DNA of 64,000 nucleotides from Amycolatopsis sp. cg9. Its GTDB lineage: Bacteria; Actinomycetota; Actinomycetes; Mycobacteriales; Pseudonocardiaceae. Positions within the stretch are counted from its first letter, which is position 1. Each line of letters begins with the position of its first letter. Under the pieces are notes generated by a model that made no database searches, was not told where the DNA came from, and saw nothing but the letters and a program-made list of their open reading frames with translations. Location of the stretch: positions 2,046,001-2,110,000 of the forward strand of contig NZ_CP166850.1 of assembly GCF_041346945.1 (NCBI RefSeq), read 5' to 3'. The position numbers were made by a program, and so were the translations under genes. Shown here piece by piece: positions 12,343-20,053 of the stretch.

Positions 12343-12986
12343 GCCGCCGTCTCCTCCTGCTTCGGGGTCTCTTCTTCGCCCTCGTGGGCGCGGCCGAGGC
12401 GCTTCTTCATGACGAAGAAGACGACGATGCCGATGACGACCGCGGCGACCAGGCCGAACTTGGAGAACCGGCCGAGCCACTCTTCGGCGACGACGCCGAG
12501 GTAGTAGACGAGCACGGTGGTGCCGCCGGCCCACACGATGCCGCCGGCCGCGTTCGCCAGCAGGAACTTCGGGTAGTGCATGCGCAGCGACCCGGCGAGC
12601 GGGCCCGCGAGGATGCGCAGGAACGCGATGAACCGGCCGAGGAAGACGGCCCACACGCCGCGCTTGTCGAAGATGCGTTCGGCGTTGGCGAGGTGCGTCG
12701 GGCCGAAGTGCTTCGGGAATTTCCGGCCGGCCCAGGCGAACAGGCGCTGGCCACCGGTTTTCCCGATGAAATACCCGATGCTGTCACCGATGATGGCGCC
12801 GGCGCTGGCCAGGACGGCGATCCAGAGCGGGCTCAGGGTGTCGTGCTGCGAGGCCAGCAAGGCCGCGCTGACCAGCACGATTTCCCCGGGGAGCGGGATG
12901 CCGAGGCTCTCGATCATGATCACCGCGCCGACGATCAGGTACACCGAGAGCGGCGGGATCGCCTCCAGCCATTGGTCGATGTGCAC
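12339..12986 (-). CDS. DedA-family membrane protein
   Basis: A 215-residue DedA/VTT protein. Membrane segments flank the conserved E-LPGE motif (ESLGIPLPGEIVLVSAALLA, about residues 26-45), GDSIGYFIGKTGG, and the re-entrant FLGRFIAFLRILAGPLAG motif (about 115-132). The C-terminus is charged and cytosolic. Family members move lipids such as undecaprenyl phosphate across the membrane or help keep the proton motive force. It starts with GTG at 12986. It overlaps the EamA stop by 4 bp. Confidence 0.9.
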   Translation of the reverse strand: MHIDQWLEAIPPLSVYLIVGAVIMIESLGIPLPGEIVLVSAALLASQHDTLSPLWIAVLASAGAIIGDSIGYFIGKTGGQRLFAWAGRKFPKHFGPTHLANAERIFDKRGVWAVFLGRFIAFLRILAGPLAGSLRMHYPKFLLANAAGGIVWAGGTTVLVYYLGVVAEEWLGRFSKFGLVAAVVIGIVVFFVMKKRLGRAHEGEEETPKQEETAA

Positions 12987-13093
12987 TGTTCGTACCCCCT
13001 GGTACTCCGGAATCTGCTTTCCGCAGGGTACCGGGGGCGGGGCGCCCGGGGCGGCCTACTCAGGTATTGCGCAGGGTCCTACTTGAGTCGGGG

Positions 13094-13738
13094 TCAATCG
13101 AGCGCGGCGAGGGCCGGCGCGACCGGAAAGTCCCCGGAAACGACGTCGAACCCGCGGTTTTCGGTGAGCGGCTCGGCCAGCGTCCCGACGAGCACGGCGG
13201 CGACGTCCTGCCTCGCGATCCGCCCGGGTTCCAGGTGCCCGGCGACCTTGACCCGGCCGTTGGCGGGCCCGTCGGTGAGCGTCCCGGGCCGGACGATGGT
13301 CCAGGTCAGCGCCGACTTCCGGAGGGCGCTGTCGGAGATCTGCTTGGCGAAGAGGATCGACCGGACGAGGCGGTCGCCCTGGTCGGGCGAGTCGGCGAAC
13401 TGGGCGGAAAGCTGGATGTAGCGCGGCACCCCGGCCCGCTCGGCGGCGCGGATGGCGGTGATGGCGCCGTCGCGGTCGACGAGGTTCACCGATTCGGGCT
13501 CCGGATCGGGCGCGCCGATGGCGTTGATGACGACGTCGGAGTTCTTGAGGACTTCGACGAGGTCGTCCGGATCGGCGGTGACGTCGGCGAGCACGGGCTT
13601 GGCGTTCTCGATGCCGCGGAGCAGTTCGGCCCGCTTCCGGCTGCGCAGGCCGGCTTTGACGTGGTGCCCCCTCGCGGCGAGCAGGCGGACTACGTGGAAG
13701 CCGGTTCGCCCGGTCGAGCCCAGCACGGTGACCTGCAT
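13094..13738 (-). CDS. NAD(P)-binding, NmrA-like protein
   Basis: A 214-residue Rossmann protein. The N-terminus MQVTVLGSTGRTGFHVVRLL is an atypical-SDR dinucleotide site (GxxGxxG), followed by acidic and basic strand ends and VVINAIGAP. It is close to the SDR_a5/NmrA group, whose members are often redox sensors or flavin/quinone reductases. The usual YxxxK pair is not obvious. The ATG at 13738 is preceded by GGGAGGA. Its upstream region carries two perfect actinobacterial DnaA boxes in inverted orientation. Confidence 0.8.
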   Translation of the reverse strand: MQVTVLGSTGRTGFHVVRLLAARGHHVKAGLRSRKRAELLRGIENAKPVLADVTADPDDLVEVLKNSDVVINAIGAPDPEPESVNLVDRDGAITAIRAAERAGVPRYIQLSAQFADSPDQGDRLVRSILFAKQISDSALRKSALTWTIVRPGTLTDGPANGRVKVAGHLEPGRIARQDVAAVLVGTLAEPLTENRGFDVVSGDFPVAPALAALD

Positions 13739-13773
13739 GGGGTCGATCCTCCCGCAGATGGGGGTGGTTCGCC

Positions 13774-13818
13774 GGTCCACAGAGTTGTCCACAGGCTTCA
13801 CCCCCATGTGGACAACTC
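13774..13818. promoter_or_regulatory. DnaA-box pair in an inverted repeat
   Basis: TTGTCCACA (13785-13793) and TGTGGACAA (13807-13815) are two perfect matches to the actinobacterial DnaA box, arranged as 12-bp inverted arms GAGTTGTCCACA/TGTGGACAACTC around 13 nt. A third, weaker GGTCCACA is at 13774-13781. They lie 36-80 bp upstream of the NmrA-like gene. DnaA binding is inferred from the motif match alone. Confidence 0.5.
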
Positions 13819-13828
13819 GGGGACCTGC

Positions 13829-15007
13829 TCAGCCGCCCAAAGCTGCCGCCCGGGAGCGCAGGTAGCGCTCCTCCGGCACGCTCAACGTCCGCTCGGCCGC
13901 GGCCAGGTACGCCTCCCGCGCGCCCGCCGGATCCCCCGCCAGCTCCAGCAAGTGCCCTCGCACCGCGTCGACCCGGTGGTGCGCGGCCAGCGCCGGGTCC
14001 GAAGCCGCGGCGGACACCTCCGCCAGCCCCGCCGCCGGACCCGACACCTGCGCCAGCGCCACCACCCGGTTCAGCGTCACCATCGGTCCTGGGGCCACCA
14101 CCCGCAACAGGTCGTACAGCGTCAGGATCTGCGCCCAGTCCGTCGTCTCCGTCGACGCCGCCTCGTCGTGGACCGCCGCGATCGCCGCCTGGAGCTGGTA
14201 CGGGCCCACCGGGGACGTCGACAGCGCGTCCGTGATCAGGGAAACCCCCTCCGCGATGAACTCGCGGTTCCACCGGGACCGGTCCTGGAGAGCCAGCGGC
14301 ACCAGCTCCCCCGACGCCGAAACCCGCGCCGGGCGGCGGGCGTCGGTCAGGAGCATCAGCGCCAGCAAGCCCGTCACCTCGCCGTCCTCCGGCAGCGCCG
14401 AACGCAGCTGCCGGGTCAGCCGGATCGCCTCCGTCGTCAGCTCGACGCGGTTCACCGCGTCGCCGGAACTGGCCGTGTGGCCCTCCGTGAAGATCAGGTA
14501 CAGCACGTCCAGCACCCCGGCCGGCGACTCCGAAGTGACGAACCGCTCGCCGCGGAGAGACCGCTTCGCGCGGCTGATGCGCTGGCCGATGGTGGCCTCC
14601 GGGACCAGGAACGCCCGCGCGATCTCCGCCGTCGTCAGGCCGCCGACCGCGCGCAGCGTCAACGCCACCTGCGACGGCCGCGAGAGCGACGGGTGGCAGC
14701 AGAGCAGCAGCAACGTCAGCGTGTCGTCGACGCCGACCGGCTCCGGGTCCGGGGGCTCGGCCATGGCCATCGTCGCTTCACGACGCTGCCGGGCCGTCTC
14801 GCTGCGCAGCTGCTCGATGCGCCGGCGGGAGGCCGTCGTGATCAGCCAGCCCTTGGGGTTGTCCGGCAGCCCGGAAGCCGGCCACTGCTGGGACGCCGCC
14901 AGCAGCGCCTCCTGGACCGCGTCCTCGCACGCGTCGAAGTCGCCGTAGCGGCGGACCAGCGCCGAGAGGACCTGCGGGGCCAGCGAACGCAGGAGCTCGG
15001 CGGTCAC
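13829..15007 (-). CDS. ECF42-type RNA polymerase sigma factor with C-terminal extension
   Basis: A 392-residue sigma factor. Region 2 is near residues 10-80 (YGDFDACEDAVQEALLAASQQWP) and region 4 near 105-165 (LLLCCHPSLSRPSQVALTLRAVGG then TTAEIARAFLVPEATIGQRISRAK). A long helical TPR-like C-terminal domain of about 200 residues follows. This architecture and the overlapping upstream DGPF/YCII gene are the hallmarks of the ECF42 group, which has no classical anti-sigma factor. GTG 15007 overlaps the YCII stop as GTGA. It probably drives its own operon and the divergent SnoaL gene. Confidence 0.9.
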   Translation of the reverse strand: MTAELLRSLAPQVLSALVRRYGDFDACEDAVQEALLAASQQWPASGLPDNPKGWLITTASRRRIEQLRSETARQRREATMAMAEPPDPEPVGVDDTLTLLLLCCHPSLSRPSQVALTLRAVGGLTTAEIARAFLVPEATIGQRISRAKRSLRGERFVTSESPAGVLDVLYLIFTEGHTASSGDAVNRVELTTEAIRLTRQLRSALPEDGEVTGLLALMLLTDARRPARVSASGELVPLALQDRSRWNREFIAEGVSLITDALSTSPVGPYQLQAAIAAVHDEAASTETTDWAQILTLYDLLRVVAPGPMVTLNRVVALAQVSGPAAGLAEVSAAASDPALAAHHRVDAVRGHLLELAGDPAGAREAYLAAAERTLSVPEERYLRSRAAALGG

Positions 15008-15363
15008 CGAAGCCCCATCACCGGCCGGACCTCGACCACCCCGAACGCCGCCTCGGGGATGCGGCCGGCGATCTCGGTCGCGCGTTCGAGGTTCTCGCAG
15101 TCCAGCAGGTAGAAGCCGGCGAGGAACTCCTTGGCCTCGGCGAACGGGCCGTCCGTCGTCAGGACGCCGCCATCGCCGGCCCGGACCTGCTTCGTCTCCT
15201 CCGGGAACGCCAGCCGCTCGGACACGATGCGCTCGCCGGACGCGTCGAGGTCGTCGTTGAGCTGCCGGTAGTACGCGAGCCCGGCCGCGCGCTGCTCCTC
15301 GGTCATGCCCGCCCACGCCGCGCGGGACTCGGGGTTGCCGTAGATCAACACCACGTACTTCAA
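15004..15363 (-). CDS. YCII/DGPF-domain protein
   Basis: A 119-residue protein starting MKYVVLIYGNPE with the DGPF signature TTDGPFAEAKEFLAGFYLLDC at about residues 69-89. DGPF proteins are the conserved partners of ECF42 sigma factors and may act on or sense small molecules; the mechanism is not established. It is the first gene of the operon and overlaps the sigma gene by 4 bp. The upstream region carries two facing TGTCGA elements. Confidence 0.9.
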   Translation of the reverse strand: MKYVVLIYGNPESRAAWAGMTEEQRAAGLAYYRQLNDDLDASGERIVSERLAFPEETKQVRAGDGGVLTTDGPFAEAKEFLAGFYLLDCENLERATEIAGRIPEAAFGVVEVRPVMGLR

Positions 15364-15379
15364 AAAACCTCCCGCAGGA

Positions 15380-15419
15380 TGTCGAAATCCACGCGGCGGC
15401 GACTACGTCCCTTTCGACA
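15380..15419. promoter_or_regulatory. Facing TGTCGA elements between DGPF and SnoaL genes
   Basis: TGTCGAAA (15380-15387) and TTTCGACA (15412-15419) form an inverted pair in the 85-bp divergent region. TGTCGA is the reported -35 type element of ECF42 promoters. CGAC and CGTC motifs occur between the arms, but not at an ideal 16-17 bp spacing, so assignment as two promoters is tentative. Confidence 0.4.
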
Positions 15420-15448
15420 GGCAGGCACCACCACCTCAGGAGGATGGC

Positions 15449-15880
15449 ATGACCGAGCACGACGACAAGCTGATTCGCGACCTCGTGGCCGCCCGCGCCA
15501 AGGCGATCACCGAGCGTGACGCCGAGGCGCTCGCCGGGCAGTGCGTGCCGGAACTGCTCGCGTACACCCTGGCCCCGCCGCTCGCGCACCACGGCGAAGA
15601 CGTCGAGGCGCGCAAGGCCTGGTTCGCGAGCTTCGACGGCCCGATCGAGTACGAGGTCCGCGACCTCGAAGTCGTCGTCGGGGGCGACGTCGCCTACAGC
15701 CACTCGCTCAACCGGCTGTCGACGACGCCGAAGGGCATGCCGCAGAAGTTCGAGCTCTGGTTCCGCTCGACCACGGGCTTCCGCCGCGAAAACGGCGAAT
15801 GGCGGATCGCCCACGTCCACGACTCGACGCCGTTCCACATGGACGGCACGATGAGCGCCGCCCTGGACCTGAAGCCCTAG
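15449..15880 (+). CDS. SnoaL-like/NTF2-fold protein
   Basis: A 143-residue protein with the alpha+beta barrel pattern of the SnoaL-like family: an N-terminal helix (LIRDLVAARAKAITERDAEAL), a pocket strand (ALAPPLAHHGEDVEARKAWFASF), and paired strands ending RRENGEWRIAHVHDSTPFHMDG. These proteins are small-molecule isomerases, hydrolases or stress proteins. The ATG at 15449 follows AGGAGGA. It is divergent from the DGPF/ECF42 pair and may belong to that regulon. It ends at a strong hairpin. Confidence 0.8.
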   Translation: MTEHDDKLIRDLVAARAKAITERDAEALAGQCVPELLAYTLAPPLAHHGEDVEARKAWFASFDGPIEYEVRDLEVVVGGDVAYSHSLNRLSTTPKGMPQKFELWFRSTTGFRRENGEWRIAHVHDSTPFHMDGTMSAALDLKP

Positions 15881-15890
15881 GAACGAAAGC

Positions 15891-15920
15891 GGCCGGCCGG
15901 GAGAAGACTCCCGGCCGGCC
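15891..15920. terminator. Bidirectional hairpin terminator
   Basis: A perfect 13-bp stem, GGCCGGCCGGGAG (15891-15903) with CTCCCGGCCGGCC (15908-15920) and loop AAGA, lies between the convergent SnoaL gene and the peptide ABC operon. No T run follows, as is common in actinomycetes. Confidence 0.75.
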
Positions 15921-15927
15921 ACCACCC

Positions 15928-17040
15928 TCAGAGGATTTCGGCGGAGGTGCCGACGTCCGGCGGGCCCAGGTCGGGGTTCAGCGCCCCGGTGAGCTCCACC
16001 AGTTCCGGCTCCACCTCGTGCGGCTGGATGCGCCCGTCGCGGATGTCCTCCGCGTAGTGGCACGCCACCCGGTGCCCGCTGCCGATTTCGCGCAGCTGCG
16101 GGCGGTCGGTGTCGCACAGGCTCGCCTGCCGCCACGGGCAGCGCGTGTGGAAGCGGCAGCCCGACGGCGGGTTGGCGGGCGAGGGCAGGTCACCGGCGAG
16201 CAGGATCTGCTCGCGCGTGTCCTCGACCTGCGGGTCCGGCACCGGGATGGCCGACAGCAGCGCCCGCGTGTACGGGTGCAGCGGGTCCCGGTACAGCGAA
16301 TCCGCGTCGGTCTCCTCGACCAGCGCGCCCAGGTACATCACGCCGATGCGGTCGGAGATGTGCCGGACCACCGCGAGGTCGTGCGCGATCACCAGGTAGG
16401 TCAGCCCGAGCTGGTCCTGCAGGTCCTCCAGCAGGTTGACCACCTGGGCCTGCACCGACACGTCCAGCGCGGACACCGGCTCGTCGGCGACGATCAGGTC
16501 CGGCTCCACGGCCAGCGCCCGCGCGATGCCGATGCGCTGGCGCTGCCCGCCCGAGAACTCGTGCGGGTACTTCCGCAGCGCCGTCTCCGGCAGGCCGACC
16601 GCGGACAGGAGCTGGCGCAGCCGCTGCTGCGTGGCTTCCTTGTCCTGGTCGAGGCCGTGCGCGTGCATGCCTTCCAGCAGAATGGATTCCACCGACTGGC
16701 GGGGGTCCAAACTGGACAGCGGGTCCTGGAAGATCATCTGCATCCGGCGCCGGGCCTTCCGCAGTTCCTCGCCCTTCAGGGCCGCGACGTCGGTGCCGTC
16801 GAAGACCACCTGGCCGGCGGTCGGCTCGTTGAGCCGGAGGATCGCGCGGCCCAGCGTGGACTTGCCGCACCCGGATTCGCCCACCAGGCCGTAGGTTTCC
16901 CCGCGGCGGATGGCCAGGTCGACGCCGTCGACCGCGAACACGTGCCCGACCGTCCGGTCGATCACGATGCCGCGCTTGATCGGGAAGTGCACCTTGAGGT
17001 CGCTGACCTCGAGCAGCACCTCACCAGCAGGACGGGTCAT
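15928..17040 (-). CDS. Peptide/nickel-type ABC transporter ATP-binding protein (OppF/DppF)
   Basis: A 370-residue ATPase that powers uptake of peptides or similar solutes with the permeases downstream in numbering. Walker A is GESGCGKST (about residues 54-62), the signature is FSGGQRQR, and Walker B is [12 protein letters not shown]. The C-terminal oligopeptide/dipeptide extension has the Cys motif CRFHTRCPW...C (about residues 297-312), which in relatives can hold an Fe-S cluster. The ATG at 17040 overlaps the stop of the preceding ATPase gene (ATGA). It is the last gene of a five-gene operon read right to left. Confidence 0.93.
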   Translation of the reverse strand: MTRPAGEVLLEVSDLKVHFPIKRGIVIDRTVGHVFAVDGVDLAIRRGETYGLVGESGCGKSTLGRAILRLNEPTAGQVVFDGTDVAALKGEELRKARRRMQMIFQDPLSSLDPRQSVESILLEGMHAHGLDQDKEATQQRLRQLLSAVGLPETALRKYPHEFSGGQRQRIGIARALAVEPDLIVADEPVSALDVSVQAQVVNLLEDLQDQLGLTYLVIAHDLAVVRHISDRIGVMYLGALVEETDADSLYRDPLHPYTRALLSAIPVPDPQVEDTREQILLAGDLPSPANPPSGCRFHTRCPWRQASLCDTDRPQLREIGSGHRVACHYAEDIRDGRIQPHEVEPELVELTGALNPDLGPPDVGTSAEIL

Positions 17041-18032
17041 CGGGTTCCTCCTCCCGCCGCGACCGGCGGCCGCACGGGGTTGTGACAGCGCAGCAGCCCG
17101 CCGCGGTCGGGGACCAGCTGCGGCTGGACCTCGCGGCACGCGGGCACCGCGTTGGGGCAGCGCGGCGCGAACGCGCACCCGTGGTCCCACGGGATGTTGT
17201 CGGCCACCGAGCCCCGGATGGGGATCAGCTTCTCGCCGCGGCCCGCGTCGAGGCGCGGGATCGACGCGAGGAGGCCGTGCGTGTACGGGTGCCGCGGCTC
17301 GGCGAACAGCTGGTGCCGCTGCGCGCGCTCCACGATCTTGCCGCCGTAGAGCACGTTGACCTCGTCGCAGAGCCCGGCGACGACGCCGAGGTCGTGCGTG
17401 ATCATGATCAGCGCGGTGCCGGTGTCCTGCACCAGTTCCCGCAGCAGCGCCAGGATCTGGGCCTGGATGGTGACGTCCAGCGCCGTGGTCGGCTCGTCGG
17501 CGATGAGCAGCCGCGGCCGGCACGCCAGCGCGATCGCGATCAGCGCGCGCTGCCGCATCCCGCCGGAAAGCTGGTGCGGGTACTCGGTGAGCCGCCGCGA
17601 CGGGTCGGGGATGCCGACCTTGTCGAGCAGGTCCACCGCTTCGACGGACGCCGCCTTGCGCGACATCCCGCGGTGGCGTTCCAGCACCTCGGTGATCTGC
17701 AGCCCGATCGGGATGACCGGGTTCAGCGAGGACAGCGGGTCCTGGAAGACCATGCCGAGGTCGCGGCCGCGGCGGTCACGCATGTCCTTGTCGGACAGCG
17801 TGAGCAGGTCGGTGCCTTCGAAGCGCACCGAACCGCTCACCTTGTTGCCGCGGCGGGCGAGCAGCCGCATGATCGCCAGCGACGTCACGGACTTGCCGCA
17901 GCCGGACTCGCCGACCAGACCGACCGTCTGGCCCGGCTCGACGTCGAAGCTCACGCCGTCCACCGCGGTGAACGACTTCTCGCCGCGCCGGACGAAGTCG
18001 ACCGTCAGGTCGCGGACTTCAAGGAGTGCCAT
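17037..18032 (-). CDS. Peptide/nickel-type ABC transporter ATP-binding protein (OppD/DppD)
   Basis: A 331-residue ATPase partner of the preceding protein. Walker A is GESGCGKSV (about residues 41-49), the signature is LSGGMRQR, and Walker B is [12 protein letters not shown]. The C-terminal oligo/dipeptide domain carries the [14 protein letters not shown] cysteine cluster. Two different ATPases in one operon are typical for Opp/Dpp systems. It lies 6 bp after the DppC gene and overlaps the OppF gene by 4 bp. Confidence 0.93.
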   Translation of the reverse strand: MALLEVRDLTVDFVRRGEKSFTAVDGVSFDVEPGQTVGLVGESGCGKSVTSLAIMRLLARRGNKVSGSVRFEGTDLLTLSDKDMRDRRGRDLGMVFQDPLSSLNPVIPIGLQITEVLERHRGMSRKAASVEAVDLLDKVGIPDPSRRLTEYPHQLSGGMRQRALIAIALACRPRLLIADEPTTALDVTIQAQILALLRELVQDTGTALIMITHDLGVVAGLCDEVNVLYGGKIVERAQRHQLFAEPRHPYTHGLLASIPRLDAGRGEKLIPIRGSVADNIPWDHGCAFAPRCPNAVPACREVQPQLVPDRGGLLRCHNPVRPPVAAGGGTR

Positions 18033-18038
18033 GGGTTC

Positions 18039-18968
18039 TCACCGCCTGTTCTTCGGGTCGAGGGCTTCGCGGAGGGACTCGCCGAGCAGCGTGAACCCGA
18101 GCGCGACCACGATGATCGCGATGGCCGGGTAGTACGCGAGCTCCGGGCGGATGTCGAGGAACTGGCGCGCGGCCTTGCCGAGCATCAGCCCCCATTCCGC
18201 CCGCGACGGGTCCGGGTCGCCCAGACCGAGGAACGACAGCGCCGCGGCCTCGAGGATGGCGGTCGCCAGGGTCAGCGTCGCCTGCACGATGACCGGGCCG
18301 AGCGAGTTCGGCAGCATGTGCCGGAACACGATCGTCCCGCGCTTCACGCCCAGCGACGTCGCCGCCAGCACGTGGTCGGCGTCGCGCTGGGCCAGCATGG
18401 AACCGCGCAGCAGCCGGGCGAAGATCGGCACGCCGACCATCGACACGGCCAGGATGACCGTCCACTGGCTCGGCTTGGCGAACAGCGCCGCGATCGAGAT
18501 GGCCAGCAGCAGCGAGGGAAACGACAGCATGACGTCGACCAGTCGCATGAGGACGGTGTCGACCCAGCCGCCGAACGCGCCCGCGAGCCCGCCGATGATG
18601 ACGCCGATGAGCACGCCGATCACGGTGGCGAGCACGCCGACGATCAGCGTCTGCTGGGCACCGACGATCAGCCGGGACAGGAAGTCGCGGCCGAAGTCGT
18701 CGACGCCGAGCGGGTACCCGGGCATCGAGCCGGGGATGATGCCCCGGCCGAGCTGCACCTGGTCCTGCATCGCGCGGTCGAGCGGGTCCTTGGGCGCGAG
18801 CAGCGGCGCGAAGATCGCCAGGAGGAAGAACAGGCCGGTGATGACCCCGCCGGTGATCGCGACCGGGCTGCGCAGCATCCGGCGGAACGCTTCGCCGCCG
18901 ATGCTGCGCCCGCTCGCCGCGGCGAGCTTGTCGATCGGTTCCTTCTTCTTGTTGAGCAGAGTGTTCAT
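18039..18968 (-). CDS. Peptide ABC transporter permease (DppC/OppC)
   Basis: A 309-residue membrane permease. A cytosolic N-terminus (about residues 1-35) is followed by the first helix (VAITGGVITGLFFLLAIFAPLL) and the OppC-specific N-domain with the DDFGRDFLSRLIVGAQQTL motif. The BPD_transp_1 domain has about five helices and the EAA-like loop (RLLRGSMLAQRDADHVLAATSLGVKRGTIVFRHMLPN, in pieces), which docks with the ATPases. It overlaps the DppB gene by 4 bp, so the permease pair is translated together. Confidence 0.93.
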   Translation of the reverse strand: MNTLLNKKKEPIDKLAAASGRSIGGEAFRRMLRSPVAITGGVITGLFFLLAIFAPLLAPKDPLDRAMQDQVQLGRGIIPGSMPGYPLGVDDFGRDFLSRLIVGAQQTLIVGVLATVIGVLIGVIIGGLAGAFGGWVDTVLMRLVDVMLSFPSLLLAISIAALFAKPSQWTVILAVSMVGVPIFARLLRGSMLAQRDADHVLAATSLGVKRGTIVFRHMLPNSLGPVIVQATLTLATAILEAAALSFLGLGDPDPSRAEWGLMLGKAARQFLDIRPELAYYPAIAIIVVALGFTLLGESLREALDPKNRR

Positions 18969-19966
18969 CGCACACGCACCCTCGGGTCGATGATCCCGTA
19001 CGAGATGTCGACCAGCATGTTCACCAGGACGTAGACCACGGCCCCGAACAGCAGCAGCGCCTGCAGCCGCGGGTAGTCACGCCGCTCGATGCCTTCGGCC
19101 AGCAGGAACCCGAGGCCGCGGAAGTTGAACACCCGCTCGGTCAGCACCGCGCCGCCGAGCAGCGCGCCGGTCTGCAGGCCGATGGTGGTGACCACCGGCA
19201 GCAGGCCGTTGCGCAGCACGTGCCGGCGGCGGACCACCTGCTGGGTGAGGCCCTTCGAGTTGGCCGTGCGGATGAAGTCCTCGTTGAGCACTTCGAGCAC
19301 GGACGCCCGGGTGATCCGGGTGATCACCGCGAGCGGGATCGTGGCCAGCGCGAACGCGGGGAGGATCAGGTGCCGGATCGCGTCCCAGACGGCGTCCCAC
19401 TCGCTCGTCATGATGCCGTCGAGGATCGCGAAGTTCGTGATGGCCGTGGCGTCGAGGCCGGTCGTCTGCCTGCCCTGCGACGGCAGTCCCAGCGGCGAAG
19501 CCAGCAGGTCCTGCATCATGTAGCCGAGGAAGAACACCGGCACCGCGACGCCGATCAGGCTCAGCAGGATGACACCGTTGTCGACCGGCCCGCCGCGGTA
19601 GCGCGCCGACAGGTAACCGGCCGGGATACCGACGATGATCGCGATGATCATGGCCGTGAAGCCGAGCTCGATGGTCGCCGGCAGGAAGGTGGTGATCTCG
19701 CCCATGACGGGCTGGGTCGACACCAGGGAGTTGCCGAAGTCGCCGGTGAAGGCGCGGCCGAGGAACCCGAAGTACTGCAGGATGATCGGCTGATCGAGCC
19801 CGAGTACGTGGTTGAGGTCGGCGATCTTCTCGGGCGTTGCCTTGTCACCCAGCAGCGCGGCTGCGGGACCGCCGGGCAGGGAACGCAACCATGCGAAGAC
19901 CAGGATGGACAGGATGAGGAGCGTCGGGATCGCTTGTAGCAGCCGACGCACGAGAAAACGGAGCAC
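18965..19966 (-). CDS. Peptide ABC transporter permease (DppB/OppB)
   Basis: A 333-residue permease with the usual N-terminal signature MLRFLVRRLLQAIPTLLILS, a periplasmic loop with GLDQPIILQYFGFLGRAFTGDFG, and six membrane helices. The EAA loop near residues 225-260 contains RASVLEVLNEDFIRTANSKGL. It forms the channel with the DppC protein. It is separated from the binding-protein gene by an 87-bp gap holding a 12-bp hairpin. Confidence 0.93.
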   Translation of the reverse strand: MLRFLVRRLLQAIPTLLILSILVFAWLRSLPGGPAAALLGDKATPEKIADLNHVLGLDQPIILQYFGFLGRAFTGDFGNSLVSTQPVMGEITTFLPATIELGFTAMIIAIIVGIPAGYLSARYRGGPVDNGVILLSLIGVAVPVFFLGYMMQDLLASPLGLPSQGRQTTGLDATAITNFAILDGIMTSEWDAVWDAIRHLILPAFALATIPLAVITRITRASVLEVLNEDFIRTANSKGLTQQVVRRRHVLRNGLLPVVTTIGLQTGALLGGAVLTERVFNFRGLGFLLAEGIERRDYPRLQALLLFGAVVYVLVNMLVDISYGIIDPRVRVR

Positions 19967-19999
19967 GTGCAGTCCTTTGTCGCCAGCCCGGGATCAGGC

Positions 20000-20033
20000 G
20001 CAAGGGGTGGGCGCGGTAGCACCCACCCCTTGC
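20000..20033. terminator. Intra-operon hairpin between binding protein and permeases
   Basis: GCAAGGGGTGGG (20000-20011) and CCCACCCCTTGC (20022-20033) form a perfect 12-bp stem with a 10-nt loop, 21 bp after the binding-protein stop. Hairpins at this position often stabilise the binding-protein mRNA or stop part of the transcription, giving more binding protein than permease. That role is inferred. Confidence 0.65.
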
Positions 20034-20053
20034 CTTTGGCTGAAATCCAGCAA

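Noticed and set aside
17082..19034. 650-codon frame on the + strand across the peptide importer operon
   Set aside because: Composition is typical of an antisense shadow (Arg/Asp/His-rich) and it crosses two real gene junctions on the other strand.
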